64,000 bases of DNA from Corallium rubrum (taxonomy: Eukaryota > Cnidaria > Anthozoa > Scleralcyonacea > Coralliidae). The DNA lies in assembly GCA_964035015.1 (NCBI GenBank), contig CAXIUP010000152.1, positions 21,001-85,000 on the forward strand, written 5' to 3'. The first letter of the stretch is position 1, and each line of letters opens with the position of its first letter. The notes under the pieces were generated by a model. The model was not told where the DNA came from. It worked only from the letters and a program-made list of their open reading frames with translations, and made no database searches. Below are positions 55,589 through 64,000 of the stretch, piece by piece. The position numbers and the translations under genes were made by a program.

Positions 55589-56466
55589 ATGATAACGCGG
55601 GATATATCAAGCGGCTCAATCGAAGCTCACTTGGTCCAGTTAGAAGCTGTCTTTATTACGAAGAAATATAAGGAGGAAGGCGAAAAGGTAGCTTGCGTTC
55701 TTCAGTCGTTAACTGGCCGTGCGAAAACAGTTTTGGAAGAACTAACCCCGACGGATAAAGAAACCTACAAGGCCGTAAAAGATGCTCTGATTGACAGATT
55801 TGGCTCAACGAAATCGGCTCAACAATACGCCGTTCAACTGTTGGCCTACAAACAAGAACCCGATCAGACTGTGGCTTCCGTTCATTACGAAATTTTGCGT
55901 CTGATTTCAAAGGCTTATCCTGAGATCAAAGATCTAGAAACGCGAAAGACATTGGCGACGAGTTTCTTTCGAAAAGCGTTACGTTATGATATTCGCAGCA
56001 AAATCGATCTTACAATGGACGACTCTGAGACACTGGACAATCTCCTGAAACGCGCGAAACATTTCGAACAGTCTTGTTCACTCGAAACGTCCAACGCCAA
56101 CACTGTCATCAACGCTGTTTCGTTAACCAACCCCACAGAAAATCCTGGAGCGACAACTGCAGACGAAGATAAAAGCGACGATCGGTTGTCAACATTAGAA
56201 ACACAAATGGAAAAGCTCACTGTTGCGGTTATGAAAATGTCCCAAGGTCAAAGCTTGCCTCGCCGTCGGTCAAGTGCCCCCCCCCCCCCCCCCCCCCACG
56301 TTGCTTTAACTGTCATCAAATTGGGCATTTTGCCCGAAACTGCCATCGCAAGAATTTTGATCAAACCAGTGGTCGTGGAGACGCCGTAAATTGCTTTCGT
56401 TGTGGAAAATTTGGCCATAGAGCGAACGCCTGTACTACCGTTTTACCCCCGAACCAGGGAAACTAA
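55589..56466 (+). pseudogene. Ty3 gag (capsid and two zinc knuckles), frame changes at a poly-C run
   Basis: From the ATG at 55589 the first frame encodes a retrotransposon Gag core (AHLVQLEAVFITKKYKEE, YKAVKDALIDRFGSTKSA, TRKTLATSFFRKALRY). At 56277-56297 there are 21 consecutive C. Beyond this, two CCHC zinc knuckles (CFNCHQIGHFARNC and CFRCGKFGHRANAC) are found in the next frame (-1), ending at a TAA at 56464-56466. In the first frame the ORF instead ends at 56389 without knuckles. Either the tract has slipped in this copy or in the assembly. The knuckles would bind genomic RNA, by family knowledge. Confidence 0.85.
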
Positions 56467-56518
56467 GAATTGCTGGACGAGCTAGTCAGACTTGTCCAGC
56501 AAGAACGACTCATCTGAC
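56457..56518 (+). promoter_or_regulatory. -1 ribosomal frameshift signal at the gag-pol junction
   Basis: The slippery heptamer GGGAAAC (56457-56463) is in register with the gag frame (G GGA AAC) and touches the gag stop TAA. After a 7-nt spacer, 56471-56481 pairs with 56491-56501 (11 bp, one G-U). The loop bases GTCAGA (56485-56490) are complementary to TCTGAC (56513-56518), giving an H-type pseudoknot. The pol frame is exactly the -1 frame. All parts are seen in the sequence; activity is inferred. Confidence 0.85.
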
Positions 56519-59500
56519 ACATCAAAACAAATCGACATTACCTAATTGGATATCTATTAACCGTTTTACATGTTTACAAGATGAACTCAGTAATCAGACA
56601 ACCGACGACAACATCGACACAGAGAACACACTTAGACGTTTACCGACTCCGCCGAGTCCGACGAAGAATCCGATAACTAAATCGACGCAAAAACTTCCGA
56701 ACAGCTACGCATTACCAAGTATTTTAATATCCCCTGCCTCTCAAGTTTCGCATACGAACAATCGTTTAGAAATGCGCGGTACGGTTGGCAATGTACCGTG
56801 CAATTGGATCATTGACACTGGTGCACAGTGCACTGTTATTGTTCGCTCACTAGCCGATCAAGCCAAAGGTGACCGAATACAACCGATGTTTCAACCCCAC
56901 ACGGCCGATGGCTCTCGTTTAGGAGTCTCTCAAGATTTGCTGGCAACGATTCAAGTAGGTACACAAACTTTACGAAACGTTCGAATTACCGTGGTCGAGA
57001 ATCTCGCGTATCCTGCTATTCTTGGAATGGATTGCTTACAACAACTTGGATTGAGCCTTAATCTTGGCAACGACTGTGTAGTAGAGCCAAATCTTGCCCC
57101 GGCTCAACAACCCCAATTACCTAGGTGAACCAGTTCAGACCAACATTGCCCACCCGGATCTCAATCCCATCCGTTCATTGGTCTCATTTATAACTCCACC
57201 ACAGTAACCATTCCCGCTGGTTCTCGATACGTTTTAGAGGCTACAGTGCCAACTGCCCAAAAAGGAACTACAGGGTATATTGAATCAAGTCTAGTTGGTT
57301 GTGAACGACAAGAAATTGGCTGTGGTAAAACAGTGGATACCGTTCGAGAGGGGCAGAAGATATTTGTCCAAGTTGCAAATCCTGATCCTCGTCAATCAGT
57401 TACCCTAGTGAAAGGAACTACCATTGGAGAGTTCCATGCTGACATAACACATATATCCGAATATTCTCCTTCGGTTGCACCAATTGTCCACTCGAGCTCC
57501 AATGTCAGCTCCCGACCTCAGACAGTTGACCAGATGGCTAGAAAAATGGCAAACGAATCGGACCTCAAACCCAGTGAGAAACACCGCCTGTACAAACTGA
57601 TTCACAAGAATAGTGATGTGTTTTCTGTCAATGGCGAGCTTGGCCGTACTACCGTACTTCAGCACCACATTCCAACTGGAGACAACCCACCTGTAGCACT
57701 GCCTCCACGCCGCATTCCCTTCCACCGATTAAAAGAAGTTGACAATTTCATAACAGATGGCCTTGAGAATGATCTAATCCAACCGAGTACCAGTCCATGG
57801 GCCTCCCCGCTGGTGTTAGTTCGGAAACCGGATGGCTCAACACGTTTCTGTGTGGATTATCGTAAACTCAATGAATCTACTGCGAATGTCAGCTGGCCAC
57901 TTCCCCGTGTGGATGACGCCCTGAGTGTCTTAAACGGAGCCAAGTATTTCACAACACTCGACCTCGCAAAGGGATACTACCAAGTGCCCGTAGCACCTGC
58001 TGACCAACCGAAGACCGCTTTTACAAGTCACCGAGGACTTTACGAATTCAAAGCTATGCCGTTTGGTCTCAAAGGGGCGCCTGCTACTTTCCAACGCCTT
58101 ATGATGTCCCTCCTTCGTGAAGAAAATTGGGAAGAGCTGCTGATTTATCTCGACGATGTTCTCATATTTTCTAGGAGTTTTGAGGAACACATGATTCTCT
58201 TAGATAAAGTGTTTGCCAAGTTCAGAATTGCCAATCTCAAGCTGCAGCCTACGAAATGTTCTTTTGCCCGATCAGAAGTGAAGTACATCGGACACGTGGT
58301 GAGCTGCTCTGGGGTAGCACCTGATGACGAGAAGATACGTGCAGTGAGAGATTTCCCGTGCCCAAAATCAGTCGCTGAAATCCGGCGTTTCGTTGGTATG
58401 GCTTCGTGGTTTCGACGGTTTATTAAAGACTTTTCCACAATTGCAAAACCTCTCACCACTCTTACTGAAAAGAACCGTCCCTTCCTTTGGGATAACACTT
58501 GTCAACAAGCTTTTGAGACCCTGAAGACAGCTCTTTCTTCTGCTCCAGTCTTAGCTCATCCCGATTTCAGTAAGGAATTTGTGGTCGAAACAGACGCCAG
58601 CGATGTCGGAGTTGGTGCAGTCCTCCTCCAGGACCAACGGCCTATAGCGTTCGCTTCTCGAGCACTCACCAAGGAACAGAAACACTATTCGGCTACGGAC
58701 AAAGAGCTAACCGCAGTTGTGTTTGCTTTGGGACAGTTTTCTATGTTTCTGGAAGCTCGACCTTTCACTCTCGTTACTGACCACCGCCCACTGATATACT
58801 TGAAGGAACTAAAGAATCCCACAGGCAGAATGGCACGATGGAGAATAGAGGTTGAAAGTTTCAACTTTAAGATCACACATCGCCCAGGAAAACTCATGAC
58901 GGTAGCAGACGCACTGTCTCGAGCACCTCTTCTCTCGGTTGTCAGTTTAGAAGGCAATTGGTCCCACCAAGACCTGGTCGCTCTGCAGATGGCAGATCCA
59001 GAAGTCACAGAAATTCGAACATGGGTTACAACACGCAAGAAACCCACGAAGTGGAACAGAAATGTCCGGCGATTCGTTGGTAAATATGGTCAACAATTGC
59101 AGATCCACAACGATCTACTGAAGCGAGTTGAAGGCGACCGACATCAAGTTGTCTTACCAAGATCCGAAGCAACGACGGTACTCGACATGTTACATGATCA
59201 ATGCGATCACTTTGGCTCAGAAAAGACGATTGCTGTGATAAAGGAGAAATCTTTGTGGAGAGGTTGGTATCGAGATGTTACCAGTTACTGTCGCAGTTGC
59301 CTGAAGTGTCTCCAGAGAAAAAACCCATCTATTCCTGATCGTCCTCCTTCTGGAAATCTCCCGGTACCGGCTAAACCCTTTCAATGGTGGAGCATTGATT
59401 TTCAAGGGCCCTTCCTGTTACCAAACAAGGCAACAAATACCTATGTGTTTTTGTGGATCCGTTTTCTAAATGGATTGAGGCATTTCCGACGCCAGATCAA

Positions 59501-59606
59501 ACAGCAGAAACAACTACTCGGTTGCTCACAGACGAAGTATTCAGTCGGTATGGTGTGGCTGAACATATTCATTGTGACCAAGGCAAGAATTTTGAAGCCC
59601 GGCTAA
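56457..59606 (+). pseudogene. Ty3 pol: protease, reverse transcriptase, RNase H and integrase start
   Basis: The frame is open from the heptamer into an aspartic protease (CNWIIDTGAQCTVI, later AILGMD). It meets a single TGA at 57126-57128, then continues in the same frame through RT (RFCVDYRKLN, TTLDLAKGYYQVPV, AMPFGLKGAPATFQRLM, catalytic YLDD at 58146-58157), RNase H (VVETDASDVGVGAVLL, KHYSATDKELTAVVFAL, TDHRPLIYLKEL) and the integrase zinc finger (HDQCDHFGSEKT, CRSCLKCL). At the T run 59448-59452 the frame is lost, and the formal ORF ends at 59606. Apart from the TGA and the T-run indel, all diagnostic residues are in place. Confidence 0.9.
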
Positions 59607-60514
59607 CGAAACTCGTGTGTGATCGGCTTGGTATCAAGAAAACACGCTCATCCCCATATAATCCTCGGGGTAACGGTCAGGTCGAACGAATGAATCGCAC
59701 CCTGGCAGAACGGTTGGCCCTTGCCATTCAGGAAGAAGATCAACGGGATTGGGATGTACTACTTCCAGCAGCTTTAGCCGCTATTCGTTCCACAGAGAAT
59801 AAAGTTACCCGTTGCTCGCCAGCCTATCTGGTGTTCGGCTATAACCTACGAACCTTAGCTGACGTCATTCAACCGGCCAAGGAAGTGACAACAACATCGC
59901 ATTCAGACAAACTGCAAGCATGGGAAGAACGAATCGAACGACAAAGAAACGTACATGCCAAAGTTAAGCAGCTAATTGACGAGGAGGGAGAGAAAAGACG
60001 ACGGAGAGAAGAAACGAAGACAACATTTCAACCCTTTACAACTGGCGATGTAGTATGGATGTACCAGCCAGATAAAAAGTCGGGAACTGCAAAGAAACTG
60101 ATATCAAGAAGGTGGCGAGGCCCTTACCGGGTATCGGAGAAGCTAGGGCAAACAACGTACAAGGTAATTCCAGTTACAGGAGGAGGGCGCTCAAAGGTTG
60201 TCAACCATCGTCTGCTGAAACGTCATTGTGATCGTCCACGACATCTCGATGAACAATCCGATGTGGAGAGTGAAAACGAGGAGAGTGAAAACGAGGACGG
60301 TGAAAAAGATCGAGAACAAGCCAGTGATATTGCTTGCAACGACACAGCAGTGTTGCCCGAATTGAGCAGTGATTCGGAAGATGACCATCACGAAGCAAGA
60401 GAAACTGAAGGTGCAAGAGAGAGACCACAACGAGTTCGAAATCCAGTTCCCAGACTGACATATTATGATAGAGGGAAACAAGCGGAGGAACGTTCGGTGA
60501 TGAACGATGATTAA
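59453..60514 (+). pseudogene. Ty3 integrase core and C-terminal GPY/F-type domain (downstream frame)
   Basis: Following the T-run frame change, the frame begins at VDPFSKWIEAF and covers the rest of the integrase core (HCDQGKNFEARL for the second Asp, GNGQVERMNRTLAERL for the Glu). A C-terminal module with SRRWRGPYRVSEKLG is the GPY/F domain. The acidic tail ends at 60514. No env or chromodomain is seen. Confidence 0.9.
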
Positions 60515-60542
60515 GGACAATTCATCCCGAACGGGGGAGGAG

Positions 60543-60710
60543 TGTTAGTATAGTTAGTTATTGATGTTGATATTAATAGACATCCGGTAGAGACGGTGAC
60601 ACGGATCACATTTCAGAGTACGAACAGAGACCGCGAATAAAACATTGATTGTAAAGCAGTAAAGGCTGTATAGCGTAAAGATACAAATAAAGCCTTATAG
60701 AAAACCAACA
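60543..60710 (+). repeat. Ty3 element 3' LTR
   Basis: 168 bp, identical to the 5' LTR; it directly follows the polypurine tract. Confidence 0.95.
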
Positions 60711-61480
60711 CAATCCTTCAATTCAAACATTCAGTCCTTCAATTCAAACATGCAATTATTCATTCAAACATTCAATCCTTCAGTTAAAACATGCAATTCT
60801 TCATTCAAACATTCAATCCTTCAATTCAAACATGCAATTCTTCATTCAAACGTTCAATCCTTCAGTTCAAACATGCAATCCTTCAGTTCAAACATGCAAT
60901 TCTTCATTCAAACGTTCAATCATTCAGTTCAAACGTGCAATTCTTCATTCAAACATTCAGTCCTTCAATTCAAACATGCAATCCTTCAATTCCAACATTC
61001 AATGCTTCAGTTCGAACATGCAATTCTTCGTTGAAACATTCAATCCCTCAGTTCAAATATGCAATCCTTCAGTTCAAACATGCAATTCTTCATTCAAACA
61101 TTCAATCCTTCAGTTCAAACATGCAATTCTTCATTCAAACATTCAATCCTTCAGTTCAAACATGCAATTCCTCATTCAAACGTTCAATCCTTCAGTTCAA
61201 ACATGCAATCCTTCAGTTCAAACACGCAATTCTTCATTCAAACATTCAATCCTTCAATTCAATTCAATTCAAACATGCAATTCTTCATTCAAACGTTCAA
61301 TCATTCAAATCAAACGTGCAATTCTTCATTCAAACATGAAATTCTTCATTCAAACATTCAATCCTTCAATTCAAACATGCAATTCTTCATTCAAACGTTC
61401 AATCATTCAGTTCAAACGTGCAATTCTTCATTCAAACATTCAATCCTTCAATTCAAACATGCAATCGTCCTGTTTGAAGC
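60711..61480. repeat. 41-bp minisatellite, part right of the Ty3 insertion
   Basis: Units of 41 bp (CAATTCTTCATTCAAACATT plus CAATCCTTCAGTTCAAACATG, the second half sometimes used alone) are repeated about 18 times. Because 41 leaves remainder 2 when divided by 3, all three forward frames are open and encode the same peptide series; long frames of 94-230 codons start at 60750, 60791 and 60832, exactly 41 bp apart. I see no start context or homology that supports translation. Confidence 0.9.
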
Positions 61481-63206
61481 CGTTTGAACAGTCAATATTT
61501 AAATATTTAAAACATAATTACTAATTTCGTTCGGTCGTCAGGGCCTGGCACTAGCACGGCCAATATATTTCCAGTACCAGAAGTCACGCGCGATATATTC
61601 ACATTTCACAAGCATGTGCAAGGATCTGGAAGTGTTTTTCTTCGATTATTATTATTTCAAGGTAAGTAAAGAAATCATGAATAATTGCCTTTGTCGTTAG
61701 GTAATCCTTTTGTCATAATTCTTAGTATGTTTACTTTTAAATATGAACGAGTGAACCTTTCAACGACACGCATTTGATTCGCAGCATTCATTCAGCATTT
61801 CACCGTATTTGCTTTTATTAAAATACTGAATACTGCATCATTTTAGGAAAATATGCTTGACATATGAACTGTATACATATTAACTGTATTTATTTGTTCT
61901 CTTACTTTACAATAAAAATTTTCAAACGCCACTCCCTTGGGACAAAATTCCACGTCAAAATTTGTTAAATTCCCCACCCTATTAGCTGTGCTATTACAAT
62001 TAAATATATGTATAAACCTTTTGGTTTAGATGATAATCTCTCTTCACAGACTACAGAATACAGATTTTGTCAACAAACAACATCTCAAAAGATCAATGAG
62101 TTTTTACAGTGATATTTTGCAAAAAAGAATCAAAAGATAAGAAATTATAAATATTTCATCACTGATGCACTGATAAACATTGACAGATGCATATATTAAA
62201 CTTAACTAGAAATACATGAACGCAACAACCCCTCGCCGGCTTTATATGCATTTTTTAACCCCCCTACCCCCCCTAATTTCTGTTTTTTGTTGTATTATAA
62301 ATGACACAGATCAGAAAACATCCCAGAAAATTAGTTAGCAAGGTTCATCTGTAGTCATGTATTGACACACCGAAAGAACATGCAAAGTCAATATTAAAAA
62401 AAACAAACAACGAGATGAAGCAAATGACAAATTTTCATTCAAAAATATATAATATATAAACAATGGCCAAGAAAAGACACAATGTCAACGTCCTAGCGTT
62501 CAAAGACAATTCTAGACAAAATATTATTTATATTAATTTTCATTTTCAAGATTCCTTCCGATTTAACTCAGCTAAACTGGTAAATAGTAATACAAATCTC
62601 CTACTGTTAAACTTTCTTCTGCTTTTGTCACCACAAACACTGGCAATTCAGTCTAGTCTTTTCGGATTGTTTTTCTCGTTCGCGGTTTCTTACTTTTTTT
62701 CGTTGTTGACACATAAACTTAAATTAAATATGACAAGGCATCATTCAGTTCTCTTCATGATTTAAAAAGCCGTTTGTTTCAAAATTTCTTCATTGTGCCC
62801 TCTCGAGTTATGTAGAATATACCAGAGCAAAATTCCTTACCGGCTTGAACCTTTACCATTCTTCTTCTTTCAGTTTTACATTTCAGTCGGCATCGTTTTC
62901 GGTCTTTATTGTATTAATTTTTAGGCTTTTTCCAGTGGTATTGTTGTCTTTTTCTTGCTGCCACATCTCTTGTTAGTCTTCTTTCTTTGGTCTTTTTCCA
63001 TAGTAATATTAATGTACATTTTAGCATAGTAATATTAATGTACATTTTCTGGCAAAGATCTCTTTCGTCATGATCGTTGAAAAATTATTTCATAATCCAA
63101 CCGAACTTATAAATTATATATTTGCTGACGTAAATTTAAATAATTTGAATAATTTAACAGGTTAGTTACCAGTACCCTGCTATTCGAACTGCGCAAGTTG
63201 TGGATT

Positions 63207-63207
<1 letters not shown>

Positions 63208-63256
<49 letters not shown>
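63208..63256. repeat. (TA)n microsatellite
   Basis: About 48 bp of pure TA. Confidence 0.95.
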
Positions 63257-63259
<3 letters not shown>

Positions 63260-63460
63260 AACAGGTTTCAGAATTGCTTTCGGCTTTTCATCTCGCGTGT
63301 AAAGTGGATCCTCGCGGCCTTCGGCCCTACGCCCGGGCTTGGGGATAAGGTGTTGGATATGCTTAAATACCTTGGGCTCTTGTGATGACTCCATTTTGAC
63401 AGCAGAATGAAAGCACCCTCAGGGAGAATTCAGTGTCAAAATATCATGTGTTTTGATCAA

Positions 63461-63463
63461 CCC

Positions 63464-63494
<31 letters not shown>

Positions 63495-63497
63495 ACC
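63461..63497. repeat. C run followed by (AC)n
   Basis: About 20 C, then eight AC dinucleotides. Confidence 0.95.
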
Positions 63498-64000
63498 CTT
63501 CCCCCTCGGGACTAACATTGTTAGGTGCATTACAAGGTTACAAGTAAAATATACAAAAATAGGTGCACAATGCATGCTTGTGTTTACTGACTAACAGATA
63601 AAACAATGAAAATTTATGTAATGTGCAAACACCGTAATAAAGGTAAACTTAAAATACTAGAACAGAAAATGGCTCATTTAATGTGAAGATAAAAGCATTA
63701 TTACAAAATGTGCCTTGACACATGCTGATGGTGGTATTTTAATAAGAGAATCTTATAATTTGTTTAATATTGTTTTTTCTGTAATAATTCCTAATAAACG
63801 TTATTGTTATCGCAATTTCTTCAAAAACAAATTTTAGTGGTCACCACCAAACCCCTGACCATAATACAGTAGTTATATTGAACTACAAGGTTACAATGTA
63901 GCCAAGGGGAGCTGCCAGTGGTTCCACATCCCCCAAGGATTTTTTAGATGATTAAATCCAATTCTTATTTACTGACAAAGCATTAATTGTATGCATTTGG

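Larger units (their letters stand above)
55398..60710 (+). mobile_element. Ty3-type LTR retrotransposon with identical LTRs
   Basis: Identical 168-bp LTRs (55398-55565 and 60543-60710; TGTTAG...CCAACA) frame gag, protease, RT, RNase H and integrase in the Ty3 order. CAAT lies on both outer sides, consistent with a 4-5-bp target duplication. A primer-binding site candidate TGGTGGCAGCGG starts at 55567, one base after the LTR. The polypurine tract GGGGGAGGAG is directly before the 3' LTR (60533-60542). The coding region has three lesions: poly-C at 56277-56297, a TGA at 57126-57128 and a T run at 59448-59452. The insertion is young but not openly functional as read. Confidence 0.95.
61490..64000. 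other. 2.5 kb without a recognised gene
   Basis: AT-rich sequence with short uninformative ORFs. It contains a (TA)n tract at about 63208-63256 and a run of about 20 C followed by (AC)n at 63461-63497. GCGGCCTTCGGCCCTACGCC near 63315 is GC-rich and partly palindromic. I see nothing else that can be supported. Confidence 0.5.

Noticed and set aside
57126-57128. TGA as a selenocysteine codon
   Set aside because: Nothing in the Ty3 family supports it and no SECIS-like structure was identified.
60832-61524. 230-codon ORF in the 41-bp array
   Set aside because: All three frames give the same peptide; this is a property of unit length, not evidence of a gene.
62463-62765. 100-codon hydrophobic ORF
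   Set aside because: AT-rich, no recognisable domain, no splice or promoter support.

Overview
The window is eukaryotic. It has spliced genes with GT-AG introns, AT-rich intergenic DNA, many microsatellites and minisatellites, and an animal-type transposon fauna. The mix (THAP, OTU, hAT, Crypton-type, BEL/Pao and Ty3 elements, and a GT31 glycosyltransferase of metazoan type) suggests a marine invertebrate, most probably a cnidarian. The phylum is inferred from repeat style and is not proven. Only one convincing ordinary host gene is present: an intronless beta-1,3-galactosyltransferase-like gene on the minus strand (18732-20000). Nearly everything else is mobile-element DNA at different stages of decay, often nested.

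Layout. 1-8.1 kb: end of a large CACTA/TNP2-like transposase-type ORF, followed on the same strand by an eight-exon SAMD3-like gene with a frameshift in its last exon. 8.2-11 kb: fold-back element, non-LTR tail and a 164-bp tandem array. 11.1-13.5 kb: broken DDE transposase carrying OTU and CXC domains. 13.6-18.7 kb: Harbinger-like MITE, a 1.6-kb minisatellite, a THAP-transposase remnant on the minus strand and a second MITE. 18.7-20.0 kb: galactosyltransferase. 20.4-21.1 kb: non-autonomous hairpin element. 22.1-28.3 kb: complete BEL/Pao retrotransposon (minus strand, identical LTRs, GGGGG target duplication) inserted into a hAT relic on the plus strand. 28.9-32.2 kb: decayed Ty3-type gag-pol. 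33.3-39.6 kb: apparently intact hAT element coding for an OTU-hAT fusion. 40.6-45.1 kb: large fold-back element, a MITE with an 11-bp target duplication and a second Ty3 gag fragment. 47.1-49.06 kb: intact Crypton-type tyrosine-recombinase element with 16-bp terminal inverted repeats and a perfect 56-bp-stem hairpin. 49.8-54.5 kb: two more non-autonomous relatives, tandem repeats and a long palindrome. 55.4-60.7 kb: Ty3 retrotransposon with identical LTRs, three reading-frame lesions and a textbook -1 frameshift signal, inserted into a 41-bp minisatellite. 61.5-64 kb: no genes seen.

The strongest candidates for something undescribed are (1) the tyrosine-recombinase element and its three hairpin relatives, in which an element-specific 8-9-mer next to one end recurs in the stem of the hairpin at the other end; (2) the gag-pol slippery heptamer GGGAAAC followed by an 11-bp stem and an H-type pseudoknot; and (3) OTU-like protease domains in two unrelated transposases within 25 kb.
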